From Diaphorobacter sp. HDW4B (lineage in GTDB: Bacteria; Pseudomonadota; Gammaproteobacteria; Burkholderiales; Burkholderiaceae_C): a stretch of DNA of 64,000 nt. Made by a program: the position numbers and the translations under genes. Location: contig NZ_CP049905.1 of assembly GCF_011305535.1 (NCBI RefSeq), positions 1,188,001 to 1,252,000 of the forward strand, given 5' to 3'. The notes beneath the pieces were generated by a model that saw only the letters and a list, made by a program, of their open reading frames with translations, made no database searches and had not been told where the DNA came from. Of this stretch, positions 27,781-36,971 are shown piece after piece (position 1 is the stretch's first letter; every line of letters starts with the position of its first letter).

Positions 27781-28787
27781 TTCACGAGGCGCGCTTCGCC
27801 GTTCTGCCAGCGCCAGACATCGGCGCACATCTGATCGACATCGCGCGTCGCAGTCCAGCCGAGCAGACGCGATGCTGTGCTCGAATCGGCCCAGTACGCG
27901 GCCACATCACCGGGGCGGCGATCGACGATCTTGTAAGGCACGGCATGTCCGCAGGCGCGCTCGAAGGACTGCACCATCTGCAGCACGGACACCGGCTCGC
28001 CCGTTCCGAGGTTCACAGTGAGCAGGCCCGCGTTCTTTTCGAGATAACGCAGCGCCGCCACATGGCCTTCGGCCAGGTCGCTCACGTGGATGTAGTCGCG
28101 CACGCCCGTGCCGTCCTTGGTGGGATAGTCGCCGCCGAAGATGCTCAGTTCCTTGCGCACACCCGCCGCCACCTGCGCCACGAAAGGCATGAGGTTGTTG
28201 GGCGTGTCCTGCGGGTCTTCGCCGATCAGGCCGCTCGCGTGTGCGCCCACCGGGTTGAAATAACGCAGCCGCGCCAGTCGCCATTGGCCCGGCTCGGAGT
28301 CGTTCAGATCGGCCATGATCTGCTCGGACATGTTCTTGGTGTGACCGTACGGATTGGTCGGGTGCAGATCCGCGTCCTCGTGGATGGGCGAACCGGCAGG
28401 ATCGCCATACACCGTGGCCGAGGACGAGAACACCATCGTGCGCACGCCCGCATCGCGCATGGCGGCGAGCAGCGTAACCGTGCCTGCCACATTCACGTCG
28501 TAGTACTTGAGCGGCTCGCGCACCGACTCGCCCACGGCCTTCAGTCCGGCGAAGTGGATGACGGACGTGATCTGGTGTTCGCGCAGCACGCGCGCCAGCA
28601 GTTCGCCATCGCGCACATCGCCTTCCACGAAGACCGGCTGCTTGCCGGTGATGCGCGCAAGGCGCTCCAGCACCGAAGGCTTGCTGTTGCTGAAGTTGTC
28701 GAGAATGACGTAGGGCAGGCCCTGTTCTGCCAGTGCCGCACAGGTATGCGAGCCGATGAATCCGGCTCCGCCGGTGACAAGAATCAC
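27777..28787 (-). CDS. galE: UDP-glucose 4-epimerase
   Basis: A 336-residue extended short-chain dehydrogenase. The NAD-binding motif is GGAGFIGSHTC at residues 6-16, the catalytic Tyr/Lys is in NPYGHTKNMSE, and the sugar-binding region NPVGAHASGLIGED is typical of GalE. It interconverts UDP-glucose and UDP-galactose, giving galactose units for lipopolysaccharide or capsule. It lies between hisA and hisF, a place where related genomes as I recall them usually have none, together with the mutarotase downstream. Confidence 0.93.
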   Translation of the reverse strand: MILVTGGAGFIGSHTCAALAEQGLPYVILDNFSNSKPSVLERLARITGKQPVFVEGDVRDGELLARVLREHQITSVIHFAGLKAVGESVREPLKYYDVNVAGTVTLLAAMRDAGVRTMVFSSSATVYGDPAGSPIHEDADLHPTNPYGHTKNMSEQIMADLNDSEPGQWRLARLRYFNPVGAHASGLIGEDPQDTPNNLMPFVAQVAAGVRKELSIFGGDYPTKDGTGVRDYIHVSDLAEGHVAALRYLEKNAGLLTVNLGTGEPVSVLQMVQSFERACGHAVPYKIVDRRPGDVAAYWADSSTASRLLGWTATRDVDQMCADVWRWQNGEARLVK

Positions 28788-28840
28788 AGAAATATCTCTT
28801 TCAACCTGAAATTTTTCGACGCCCCAAACAAGCGCAGTTT

Positions 28841-29455
28841 CTATCCGTTGGTGCCGGGTTGTGAACGCGATGCAGCCACACTCTCAAGTGCAGCGACCTG
28901 CCTCGAAAGAAGCGCATTCTGCTCAGTCATCGAGTCCAGCAACTTGGATTGGTAGGAGTCCTTGCCGTTGTACTTGCGCATGAACAAGAGCCACACACCG
29001 ATCAGCAGCAGCATCGGCCCCCACGACACGAGCAATTCGATCCACCATGGCGAGCGGTTGGCATTGGCATTGCGCGGAGGTGCAGGTCGGCGAAATTCGG
29101 CATCGACCACCTTCACTTCGGCAGTTGCATATTTGGCAACAGGCGCACCGGCTCTCTCGAACAGACGCACCGCCAACTGTTGCCCTGCAGGCACCACAAA
29201 GCCGTAGCTTTGCTCCGAGATCACATCGATCAGCTTGCCGTCGGCATCCTTCAATCGTGCTTCGAGCACCACCTCGGAAGCCTTGATGTCAGCCGTGTTC
29301 TTGACCTCGGCCAGCACGGTCACCATGCCGTCGTTGGTCGAGAATGAAGAGCTGACGACCTGAAGCGCGGACGCGTTCGGTGACGCTGCCGCGGCGGTTT
29401 GCGCCTGGGCCCCCGAGCAGCACACGAGGGCAAGAATGATCAAACATTTTTTCAT
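28841..29455 (-). CDS. Secreted/membrane protein with FxLYD-like domain and FtsH-like TM segment
   Basis: A 204-residue protein starting MKKCLIILALVCCSGAQAQT, a signal peptide. Residues about 30-105 (VTVLAEVKNTADIKASEVVL) look like an FxLYD-type beta-sandwich. After a basic Pro/Asn linker, residues about 133-153 hold SWGPMLLLIGVWLLFMR, close to my memory of FtsH TM2. A short coiled coil (SMTEQNALLSRQVAALES) follows, predicted to be cytoplasmic. There is no AAA or protease domain. The start is chosen for the signal peptide; a longer in-frame start at 29530 adds a basic stretch. Function is unknown; an FtsH partner role is only inference. Confidence 0.7.
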   Translation of the reverse strand: MKKCLIILALVCCSGAQAQTAAAASPNASALQVVSSSFSTNDGMVTVLAEVKNTADIKASEVVLEARLKDADGKLIDVISEQSYGFVVPAGQQLAVRLFERAGAPVAKYATAEVKVVDAEFRRPAPPRNANANRSPWWIELLVSWGPMLLLIGVWLLFMRKYNGKDSYQSKLLDSMTEQNALLSRQVAALESVAASRSQPGTNG

Positions 29456-29560
29456 TTTCACCCTTGGATGCCTTTGCACTTCGGATCGGACTCGCAGTCG
29501 ATCCGCAGCACAGAGAGAAACTCCACCCAACTCAATGCGCCTTGCCGGGCATTGCCAACG

Positions 29561-30301
29561 TCAGGCGGTCAGTTCGTCGGCTCGGTCCTGCGCCGCTGCG
29601 AAGTCCAAGTCGCCGGAGTAGATGGCGCGACCGCAGATCACGCCTTCGACGCCTTCGCGCTCGACTTCGCAGAGCTTTTCGATGTCGGCCATGCCGGCCA
29701 GACCGCCCGAGGCGATCACCGGGATGGTCAACGCCTGAGCAAGCTTGACGGTGGCTTCGATGTTGATGCCCGAGAGCATGCCGTCGCGGCCGATGTCGGT
29801 GTAGATGACCGATTCGACGCCCCAGTCCTGGTACTTCTTGGCGAGATCGACGACTTCGTGGCCGGTGAGCTTGCTCCAGCCGTCGGTGGCGACCTTGCCA
29901 TCCTTGGCGTCGAGGCCGACGATGATGTGGCCGCCGAACGCGCTGCAGGCGTCCTTCAGGAAACCGGGGTTCTTCACGGCTGCTGTGCCGATGATGATGT
30001 AGCGCATGCCGGCATCGATGAAGGTCTCGATGGTGTCCAGATCGCGAATACCGCCGCCAAGCTGCACGGGGATCTCGCTGCCGACTTCCTTGAGGATGGC
30101 CTTGATGGCGGTCATGTTCTTGGGTTGCCCCGCGAACGCGCCATTCAGGTCGACCAGGTGCAGACGCCGGGCGCCGGCATCGGCCCAGCGGCGCGCGATG
30201 GCGGCCGGGTCGTCACCAAAAATCGTGGATTGATCCATGTCGCCTTGCTTGAGGCGCACGCAATGGCCGTCTTTGAGGTCGATGGCGGGGATGAGCAGCA
30301 T
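29561..30301 (-). CDS. hisA: Phosphoribosylformimino-5-aminoimidazole carboxamide ribotide isomerase
   Basis: A 246-residue half-barrel-duplicated TIM barrel beginning [20 protein letters not shown]. The first catalytic Asp is in PAIDLKDG and the second in [13 protein letters not shown]. HisA catalyses the Amadori isomerisation that makes the HisF substrate. It lies 64 bases downstream of hisH in the same direction, with the FxLYD protein and galE then separating it from hisF. Confidence 0.97.
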   Translation of the reverse strand: MLLIPAIDLKDGHCVRLKQGDMDQSTIFGDDPAAIARRWADAGARRLHLVDLNGAFAGQPKNMTAIKAILKEVGSEIPVQLGGGIRDLDTIETFIDAGMRYIIIGTAAVKNPGFLKDACSAFGGHIIVGLDAKDGKVATDGWSKLTGHEVVDLAKKYQDWGVESVIYTDIGRDGMLSGINIEATVKLAQALTIPVIASGGLAGMADIEKLCEVEREGVEGVICGRAIYSGDLDFAAAQDRADELTA

Positions 30302-30365
30302 GATCGTAAGCGAGAGAGGGGGCGAGTCTGAAAGAGTGGTCGACCCAACCAGGTTGAAGGAAAAA

Positions 30366-31034
30366 TCAGGGCTTCCAGGTCAGGAAGTTGCGAAACAATG
30401 CCAAACCGAATTCGGAGCTTTTCTCCGGGTGGAATTGTGTAGCGAAAATATTATCGCGTGCGATGGCCGATGCAAAGTATTCGCCGTAGTCAGCCTCGCC
30501 TGCCACGTGCTCCGCACGGTCGGGGCGCGCATAGAAACTGTGCACGAAATAGTAATAGCTGTCATCGGGGATACCACGCCATAGCGGGTGTACTGCCCCG
30601 TTGTGCGGCACCTGGCGCACGCGGTTCCAGCCCATTTGCGGCACCTTGAAACGGCTGCCATCGGCCTGTTTGCGACCGGCCAGATCAAACTTGACCACTT
30701 TTCCCGGAATGACGCCGAGGCCGGGGGTGTCGCCTTCGGTGCTGTGGTCGAGCAGCATCTGCATGCCCACGCACACGCCGAACAGCGGCTTGTTGGCCGC
30801 TGCTTCAAGCACGCTGTCCCGCAGACCGGAATCGTTCAATTCGCGCATGCAGTCACGCATCGCGCCCTGCCCCGGCAGCACCACGCGCTCGGCGGCGCGG
30901 ACTTCTTCGGGACGGGAGGTGACGACGACGTTCCAGCCGCTGCCGTCGGCCGCCGCCAGCACAGCCTGCGACACGGAGCGCAGATTGCCCATGCCGTAGT
31001 CCACGACTGCAACGGTTTTTGATTCACTGTTCAT
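30366..31034 (-). CDS. hisH: Imidazole glycerol phosphate synthase, glutaminase subunit
   Basis: A 222-residue class I glutamine amidotransferase. The N-terminus has [11 protein letters not shown], the nucleophile is Cys88 in [10 protein letters not shown], and the His/Glu pair is in [10 protein letters not shown] near the C-terminus. It supplies ammonia to HisF in the IGP synthase heterodimer. Spacing to hisB is 21 bases, so they share a transcript. Confidence 0.97.
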   Translation of the reverse strand: MNSESKTVAVVDYGMGNLRSVSQAVLAAADGSGWNVVVTSRPEEVRAAERVVLPGQGAMRDCMRELNDSGLRDSVLEAAANKPLFGVCVGMQMLLDHSTEGDTPGLGVIPGKVVKFDLAGRKQADGSRFKVPQMGWNRVRQVPHNGAVHPLWRGIPDDSYYYFVHSFYARPDRAEHVAGEADYGEYFASAIARDNIFATQFHPEKSSEFGLALFRNFLTWKP

Positions 31035-31055
31035 GGTGTGTACCGTTCGCAGGAT

Positions 31056-31691
31056 TTACAGCGAGCCCTTGGTCGAGGGAATGACGCCTGCCGAGCGCGG
31101 ATCGCGTTCCAGCGCGTCGCGCAGCGCGCGGGCGAAGGCCTTGAACACCGTCTCGCACTGGTGGTGCGCGTTGATGCCCTTGAGGTTGTCGATGTGCAGC
31201 GTCACGCCAGCGTGGTTCACGAAGCCCTGAAAAAATTCATACGTGAGCTGGGTGTCGAAGCCGCCGATGCTGCCCGCCGTGAACGGAATGTGCAGGTGCA
31301 GGCCGGGACGACCGGAGAAGTCGACCACCACACGCGACAGCGCTTCGTCGAGCGGCACGTAGGCATGGCCGTAGCGGCGAATGCCCTTCTTGTCGCCCAC
31401 GGCACGCGCAAACGCCTGACCGATGGTGATGCCCACATCTTCCACCGTGTGGTGGCCGTCGATGTGCAGGTCGCCATCGCAGTCGATCTGCAGATCGATC
31501 AGGCCGTGGCGCGCGATCTGCTCAAGCATGTGGTCGAAGAAACCGATGCCCGTGGCAATGCGCGATGCGCCCGTGCCATCGAGATTCACGCGCACCTTGA
31601 TGCGGGTTTCCGCCGTGTTGCGGGCAACTTCGGCGACGCGATCGGCATTGGCATCGACCGCAGGTGTGGAGGGTACAAGAGATGATGTCAT
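31056..31691 (-). CDS. hisB: Imidazoleglycerol-phosphate dehydratase
   Basis: A 211-residue monofunctional HisB (no phosphatase domain). HTVEDVGI and the later [14 protein letters not shown] block contain the Mn-binding His/Glu residues, repeated in the two similar halves of the protein. The first about 22 residues ([17 protein letters not shown]) are a polar extension. The ATG at 31691 overlaps the hisC stop (ATGA), so this start is preferred to longer frames. Confidence 0.96.
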   Translation of the reverse strand: MTSSLVPSTPAVDANADRVAEVARNTAETRIKVRVNLDGTGASRIATGIGFFDHMLEQIARHGLIDLQIDCDGDLHIDGHHTVEDVGITIGQAFARAVGDKKGIRRYGHAYVPLDEALSRVVVDFSGRPGLHLHIPFTAGSIGGFDTQLTYEFFQGFVNHAGVTLHIDNLKGINAHHQCETVFKAFARALRDALERDPRSAGVIPSTKGSL

Positions 31692-32809
31692 AAGGAAGCC
31701 TGCAGCGCCGCGAGCATCTGGGCATTGTCGGCAGCATTTCCGACGGTCAGACGCAGGCAGTTGGCCAGCAATGGGTGCATTGTAGAAACGTTTTTGATCA
31801 GCACTTTTCGTGCCTTCATGCCTTCGTAGGTCTTTGCGGCATCCGGAACGCGCACGAGCACCATGTTGGCCTCGCTGTCCCACACTTTCTGGATGCCGGA
31901 AATGCCACGCAAACTGGCAATCAGCTTGGCCCGCTCGGTGCGGATTTCAAGGGCCTGGGCGGCAAACACCTCGGCATGCTCGAGCGCGAAGATCGCCGCT
32001 TCGCAGTTCAGCACGCTCACGTTGTAGGGCGGGCGCACCTTGTCGATTTCATTGACGATGGCTGCCGGGCCAATCAGATAGCCCAGACGCACGCCCGCCA
32101 GACCGAACTTGCTGAGCGTGCGCATCAGCAGCACATGGCCGTTGCGCTCGGGCTCGGCCTGCATGCGCGAGAGCCAGCTGCGGCTGGCGAACGGCTGGTA
32201 AGCCTCGTCCATCACCACAAAACCGCCCTGCTCGCCCACGGCGTCGATCACGGCCTGCACCGATTCTTCGCTCCACAGCGTCGCGGTCGGGTTGTTGGGA
32301 TAGGCCAGATAGGTGATCGCAGGCTTGTGCTCGGCAATCGCCGCCAGCATCGCAGGCACGTCGAGCTCGAAATCCGCATTCAGCGACACGTTCACGAAGT
32401 CGAGGCCCTGGAGCTGCGCGCTCATCGGATACATCACAAAACCCGGCATCGGCGCGAGCAGCTTGGCGCGGCCACCTTCGAACGGCTGCGCACAGGCCAG
32501 CGCCAGAAGGCTGATGATCTCGTCAGAGCCATTGCCGAGCAGAATCGCACTGCCTTCCGGCGCACCGGCGTACTGGGCCAGCGCGGCCTTCAGATCGTTC
32601 TGGCGCTCGCCTGGATAACGATTGATCTCCAGCACGCCGAGCCGCTTGCCCAGTTCGACCTGCAGATCCGCAGGCAGGCTGAACGGATTCTCCATCGCGT
32701 CCATCTTCAAATACCCCACCGAGCCCTGCACCTTGTACGCGTGCATGGCACGCACGTCAGGACGGATGCGATCAAGTGCTTTGGATTGGGGTGCGGACAA
32801 GGTGGTCAT
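31688..32809 (-). CDS. hisC: Histidinol-phosphate aminotransferase
   Basis: A 373-residue fold-type I PLP enzyme starting [31 protein letters not shown] and [14 protein letters not shown] are present; the Lys of TLSKFG forms the Schiff base. It converts imidazole acetol phosphate to histidinol phosphate. It follows the toxin-antitoxin genes after a 116-base gap rich in A and G, so it may depend on the TA transcript or on a promoter inside that gap. Confidence 0.96.
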   Translation of the reverse strand: MTTLSAPQSKALDRIRPDVRAMHAYKVQGSVGYLKMDAMENPFSLPADLQVELGKRLGVLEINRYPGERQNDLKAALAQYAGAPEGSAILLGNGSDEIISLLALACAQPFEGGRAKLLAPMPGFVMYPMSAQLQGLDFVNVSLNADFELDVPAMLAAIAEHKPAITYLAYPNNPTATLWSEESVQAVIDAVGEQGGFVVMDEAYQPFASRSWLSRMQAEPERNGHVLLMRTLSKFGLAGVRLGYLIGPAAIVNEIDKVRPPYNVSVLNCEAAIFALEHAEVFAAQALEIRTERAKLIASLRGISGIQKVWDSEANMVLVRVPDAAKTYEGMKARKVLIKNVSTMHPLLANCLRLTVGNAADNAQMLAALQASL

Positions 32810-32925
32810 GATGAAAGTCTTCTGCTGGGTCGTCGTCTGAAAGGCGAATGGAGGTGGATGAAAAAGAAGGAATGAAAAAGAAAAAAGCGAAAAACAGAAA
32901 TTCGAAAGGCGGCAGCGTTTGAACG

Positions 32926-33366
32926 TCAGCCCGCCACGTCGACCGGCGCGGCCTCTTGCTGGGGATGCACCACGGTGACGCCCCCAAACTGCGCGCCATG
33001 CGGCAAGTGCAGCGACAGCATCTGGTCGCAGCCGCTGTGCTGCGCACAGGCCACAGCCAGACAATCGCCAAATGCCAGTTGATGACGCGTCTGCACCGCC
33101 CACGCGGTTTCCAGCGTGGCGGCATCGGTTCTCCAGGGATTCCAGGTCTGATAACGACGAATCGCCGCACGCGCATCGCCCTGCGGCAGCGGCTCGGGCG
33201 CAGTCGTCACCTGGTCATAGAACTCGCACAAAGCCTGACTGCCCGTGCGCCCGCTGCGCGTTTTCCACAGCGCATCGAGCCAGTTCAGCGTGGCCGCGTA
33301 CAGATCGGCATTGCCCACGTCTTCGGCGGCAATCAGCACAGAAGTATCGACAAACACCGGATTCAT
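32926..33366 (-). CDS. PIN-domain toxin (VapC-like ribonuclease)
   Basis: A 146-residue PIN domain. The acidic active-site residues are in FVDTSVLIAAED (first Asp), CEFYDQ (Glu) and FGDCLAVACA (Asp), the usual VapC set. VapC toxins cut tRNA or rRNA unless bound by their antitoxin. The ATG at 33366 overlaps the antitoxin stop (ATGA), giving coupled translation, the standard TA layout. It sits inside the his cluster between hisD and hisC. The target RNA cannot be told. Confidence 0.85.
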   Translation of the reverse strand: MNPVFVDTSVLIAAEDVGNADLYAATLNWLDALWKTRSGRTGSQALCEFYDQVTTAPEPLPQGDARAAIRRYQTWNPWRTDAATLETAWAVQTRHQLAFGDCLAVACAQHSGCDQMLSLHLPHGAQFGGVTVVHPQQEAAPVDVAG

Positions 33367-33620
33367 TGACCAGCGCCCTTTGCCGCAGACACACGCTTCA
33401 GTTGGGACTTGCGCGCAGGAGCACCGGCCTCCACCGCAGCGTGCCAATTGCGCTCGTCGGTGCGCCACGCGAGATAGGCCCGCTCATAGGCGTCCTCCCG
33501 GCGCTGCATCTCCGCCATGAAATCCCCCACCATGCGCGACACACTCGTGCCGCGACGCGCAGCCTCGATACGCGCCCATTCGAGCACGTCGTCGTCCACA
33601 GTAATGGTGAGGTTTTTCAC
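33363..33620 (-). CDS. Ribbon-helix-helix antitoxin (VapB-like)
   Basis: An 85-residue protein. The first 35 residues, beginning MKNLTITVDDDVLEWARIEA, form a ribbon-helix-helix DNA-binding unit; the charged C-terminal half would wrap the PIN toxin. It directly precedes the toxin gene. Two palindromic operators lie 12 to 42 bases upstream of its ATG, so it almost certainly represses its own operon, alone or with the toxin. Confidence 0.85.
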   Translation of the reverse strand: MKNLTITVDDDVLEWARIEAARRGTSVSRMVGDFMAEMQRREDAYERAYLAWRTDERNWHAAVEAGAPARKSQLKRVSAAKGAGQ

Positions 33621-33631
33621 AGCGCCAGTTT

Positions 33632-33662
33632 ACACGAATTTCGTGTAACACGAAATTCGTGT
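33632..33662 (-). promoter_or_regulatory. Two tandem palindromic operators of the toxin-antitoxin operon
   Basis: ACACGAA-T-TTCGTGT (33632-33646) and ACACGAA-A-TTCGTGT (33648-33662): two 15-bp perfect palindromes with centres 16 bp apart. They lie immediately upstream of the antitoxin start. The arrangement suits two RHH dimers bound side by side. Confidence 0.85.
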
Positions 33663-33670
33663 CCAGGCGC

Positions 33671-33839
33671 GAGCGCAGCGAAGTGCCGAAACCAACCTCT
33701 TCCAAACTGACTTGCGGCAAGCTGTCTGAACGGAGCGCCCACGGCGCGAAGAGAGTTTTGCCGCAGGTATTCAAGCGCGCTTTTGGTGACTTTTCGCGCG
33801 CCAGCGAAAAGTTACTCCGCCGCCGGGCGGAACTCCCGG
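33671..33839. repeat. Structured dispersed intergenic repeat, copy 1
   Basis: About 169 bp closely matching 49919-50082. The shared core includes ACTGACTTGCGGCAAGCTGT, GAACGGAGCGCC and GGTATTCAAGCGCG. Internal stems: TTGCGGCAA with TTGCCGCA, GCGCC-CA-CGGCGC, and CTTTTCGC with GCGAAAAG. It has no coding character. Confidence 0.85.
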
Positions 33840-33876
33840 CCTCTGCAAGCACCCCCCCCTGCGGAGGCACAAAAAT

Positions 33877-34812
33877 TCACCTGTATTGCGGCGGAGCAGC
33901 AAACCGCCCCTTGTCCGCCGGAAACGCATCCGGCCCACCACCCCGCACCGGTGATGGTGGCGGAGACACGCGAGAAGCCTCGGCAAGCTGCACTTCGAAC
34001 AGCGCCGACCCAATCACCCCGATATTGCGCGGATTGCCAGCCGGTGTATTGCTCGCATAAGCGTTGTCCTTGGCAGAGAACCGAAAAGCCGCCACCTCAT
34101 TGCTGTTCTTGCGAAAGCCCTCGACGCGCATCGTTTCTCCGGGACGGATCAGATAGCCCTCCGCATCGATGCTGCCCGGCTGGCCAGACAACACATCCAG
34201 CCCATCCACGGTCGCGACCAGTTCATACACACGTTGGCTGCGATTGACATAAACCAGCTCATAACGTTCGCCACTGCGACCCGCGACGTGGTAGTTCGAG
34301 CCGCCGCGCTGACTGTAGATCGGCAGGACTGCGCCACGTCCATCCACCACGGACCATTCGATTTTTCCGCCGGCCAGCAGCACGCTCAACTGGCGGTCGG
34401 CGTCGGCTCCAAGCGAGCGGCGAATGCTGTCCTCGTCGGTATAGCGCAGAGCGCTTTGCGCCTGCGGCTTGCCGGGGGTCAGGCGCGTTGCATCGATGGT
34501 GACGACGCGCGAGGTGCGGCCTTCGCCCCATTGCGTGCCGAGCGTGGAATGGGCTTGTGGCGCTTGCGGGAAAGGCAAGCGAGAAATCTGCGGTGCCGCG
34601 TGTCCCTCCACGATGGAAGGCCGCGAAGCGGGTGCAGGTGCAGGTGCGGACTCCACCGCCACGCTGCCCGAGGATGACTGCTGCGGCAGCGGCATCGAAC
34701 ACGCCGCAAGCAGCACGCTGGTGCCCAGCCCCAAGGCCAGCAGCCAGCGCCGCAACCTCAGGCGGCTTGATGCGAAGCGTGTTGAAGTTCCATCCCGTGT
34801 GTAGCGATCCAT
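33877..34812 (-). CDS. Putative outer-membrane lipoprotein of unknown function
   Basis: A 311-residue protein with a basic N-terminus, a hydrophobic segment and the lipobox LLAACSMP, so it is probably lipid-anchored after signal peptidase II. A Ser/Ala/Pro-rich linker (about residues 45-75) leads to a folded region (about 95-290) including GERYELVYVNRSQRVYELVA and the conserved-looking RPGETMRVEGFR and NIGVIGSALFEV blocks. I recognise this as a recurring domain of uncharacterised lipoproteins but cannot name a role. It lies between hisD and the toxin-antitoxin pair, not a usual his-operon position. The last 20 residues are Pro/Gly-rich. Confidence 0.7.
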   Translation of the reverse strand: MDRYTRDGTSTRFASSRLRLRRWLLALGLGTSVLLAACSMPLPQQSSSGSVAVESAPAPAPASRPSIVEGHAAPQISRLPFPQAPQAHSTLGTQWGEGRTSRVVTIDATRLTPGKPQAQSALRYTDEDSIRRSLGADADRQLSVLLAGGKIEWSVVDGRGAVLPIYSQRGGSNYHVAGRSGERYELVYVNRSQRVYELVATVDGLDVLSGQPGSIDAEGYLIRPGETMRVEGFRKNSNEVAAFRFSAKDNAYASNTPAGNPRNIGVIGSALFEVQLAEASRVSPPPSPVRGGGPDAFPADKGRFAAPPQYR

Positions 34813-34959
34813 GACCTGATCCCGTTGTGCTGGAGTTGTGCGTTGAGGACGGCAGCCGTCAGTCGTCACGACGGCTCCCGAACGCAGTGTCCACGGGAAA
34901 ATCAGGCCTTGCTCATAGACGAAACAACTGGCAAATCTTCTTGCAGTTACCCAACAGAT

Positions 34960-36282
34960 TCACTTGGTCGTCAGGCGCATTTCCGCAGCGCGGGCGTGAC
35001 CTTGCAGGCCTTCGCCATAAGCCAGTTCGGCGGCGATCTTGCCGAGCACCTGCGCACCGGCTTCGCTCACCTCGATCAGGCTGGAACGCTTCTGGAAGTC
35101 GTACACACCGAGCGGCGACGAGAAACGTGCCGTGCCGCTGGTCGGCAGCACGTGGTTGGGACCAGCACAGTAGTCGCCCAGACTTTCGCTGGTGTAGGCA
35201 CCGAGGAAGATCGCACCGGCGTGCTTGAGCAGCGGTTCCCATTGGTGGGGGTCGCGGCTCGACACTTCCAGGTGCTCCGGCGCGATGCGGTTGCTGATCG
35301 CGCAGGCCTCTTCCATGTTCTTGGTGAGAATCAGCGCGCCGCGGCCTGTGAGGCTCTTGGCGATGATTTCCTTGCGCGGCATCTCGGGCAGCAGGCGGTC
35401 GATTTCGCGCTGCACCGCGTCGATGTAGGCGGCGTCGGGGGACAGCAGAATCGACTGAGCCAGCTCATCGTGCTCGGCTTGGCTGAACAGATCCATCGCC
35501 ACCCATTCAGGCGGGGTCGATCCATCGGCCAGCACCAGAATTTCGGACGGACCCGCAATCATGTCGATGCCGACCATGCCGAACACGCGCTTCTTGGCGC
35601 TTGCCACGTAGGCGTTGCCGGGGCCGGTGATCTTGTCGACCTTGGGGATGGTTGCCGTGCCGTAAGCGAGCGCCGCCACGGCCTGCGCGCCGCCGACGGT
35701 GAACGCGCGGTGCACGCCCGCCACATAGGCAGCCGCCAGCACCAGCGCATTCTTTTCGCCACGCGGCGTGGGCACGACCATGATGATGTCCTGCACGCCG
35801 GCGACTTGCGCGGGAATGGCGTTCATCAGCACGCTCGACGGATAGGCCGCCTTGCCGCCGGGCACGTAGATGCCCACGCGATCCAGCGGCGTGACCTTCT
35901 GGCCGAGCAGCGTGCCGTCTTCGTCGCGGTAGCTCCAGCTCTCGCCGTTGGCCTTTTTCTGCGCTTCGTGGTAAGTGCGAACGCGCTTGGCGGCGGCTGT
36001 CAGCGCGTGCTTTTGCGCGTCGTTCAGGCTGTCGAAAGCGGCCTTGAGTTCATCCTGCGTAAGTTCAAGCGCCGACATGTTTTCGGCATTCAAACCATCA
36101 AAGCGCGCGGTGTATTCGAGCACCGCCGCATCGCCGCGCTTTTGCACGTCGGCGAGGATGTCGGCCACGCGCTGTTCGATTTCCGCGTCGGTGTCCGCCG
36201 ACCAATGCAGGCGCGCCGCGAAGTCGGCTTCGAACGAGGCCGAAGCGGTGGACAGACGCAGAGGTGCAGCTTGCAAAGACAT
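34960..36282 (-). CDS. hisD: Histidinol dehydrogenase
   Basis: A 440-residue zinc enzyme doing the last two steps of histidine synthesis, the NAD-dependent oxidation of histidinol to histidine. [35 protein letters not shown] and [10 protein letters not shown] are strongly conserved HisD blocks. The ATG at 36282 ([11 protein letters not shown]) is preferred; a TTG at 36327 would overlap the hisG stop but adds a non-conserved N-terminus. A gap of 147 bases separates its stop from the lipoprotein start. Confidence 0.97.
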   Translation of the reverse strand: MSLQAAPLRLSTASASFEADFAARLHWSADTDAEIEQRVADILADVQKRGDAAVLEYTARFDGLNAENMSALELTQDELKAAFDSLNDAQKHALTAAAKRVRTYHEAQKKANGESWSYRDEDGTLLGQKVTPLDRVGIYVPGGKAAYPSSVLMNAIPAQVAGVQDIIMVVPTPRGEKNALVLAAAYVAGVHRAFTVGGAQAVAALAYGTATIPKVDKITGPGNAYVASAKKRVFGMVGIDMIAGPSEILVLADGSTPPEWVAMDLFSQAEHDELAQSILLSPDAAYIDAVQREIDRLLPEMPRKEIIAKSLTGRGALILTKNMEEACAISNRIAPEHLEVSSRDPHQWEPLLKHAGAIFLGAYTSESLGDYCAGPNHVLPTSGTARFSSPLGVYDFQKRSSLIEVSEAGAQVLGKIAAELAYGEGLQGHARAAEMRLTTK

Positions 36283-36323
36283 GGCAGACAACTTTCTAGT
36301 GGGGAACGAGCGGTGTTTTGAAT

Positions 36324-36971
36324 TCAATCCTTGCGGATGGCGGATGCGAACGCATCGATGATGTGGCGCAGCGGCTCCTGCTTGAGCTTGAGCGCGGCCT
36401 GGTTCACGACCAGGTGCGAGCTGATGTCCATGATGCGCTCGACCTCGACCAGATGGTTGGCCTTGAGCGTGTTGCCGGTGGAGACCAGGTCGACGATGGC
36501 GTCGGCCATGCCGGTCAGCGGCGCGAGCTCCATGCTGCCATACAGCTTGATCAGGTCCACGTGCACACCCTTGCTCGCGAAGAATTCGCGCGCGATGAGC
36601 GTGTACTTGGTGGCGACCTTCAGACGCGAGCCCTGCGTGACCGCATGCTTGTAGTCGAAGTCATTGCGCACGGCCACGCTCACGCGGCACTTGGCGATGT
36701 TCAGGTCCAGCGGACGGAACAGGCCCTGACCGCCATGCTCGATCAGCGTGTCCTTGCCGGTCACGCCGATGTCGGCACCGCCGTACTGCACATAGGTGGG
36801 CACGTCGGTGGCGCGCACCATCACCACGCGCACATTGGGCTGGTTGGTCGGCAAGATCAGCTTGCGCGAGGTTTCCGGATCTTCCAGCACCTTGATGCCG
36901 GCAGCCGCCAGCAAAGGCATGGTTTCGTCAAAAATGCGGCCCTTGGAGAGCGCCAGAGTAATCGTCGTCAT
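36324..36971 (-). CDS. hisG: ATP phosphoribosyltransferase, short form
   Basis: A 215-residue HisG starting [20 protein letters not shown]. It catalyses the first committed step of histidine synthesis. The length shows the short form, which lacks the C-terminal regulatory domain and in known cases works as an octamer with HisZ; no hisZ is in this window. The ATG overlaps the murA stop (ATGA at 36968-36971), so hisG is translationally coupled to a cell-wall gene. [15 protein letters not shown] is the PRPP-binding region. Confidence 0.96.
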   Translation of the reverse strand: MTTITLALSKGRIFDETMPLLAAAGIKVLEDPETSRKLILPTNQPNVRVVMVRATDVPTYVQYGGADIGVTGKDTLIEHGGQGLFRPLDLNIAKCRVSVAVRNDFDYKHAVTQGSRLKVATKYTLIAREFFASKGVHVDLIKLYGSMELAPLTGMADAIVDLVSTGNTLKANHLVEVERIMDISSHLVVNQAALKLKQEPLRHIIDAFASAIRKD

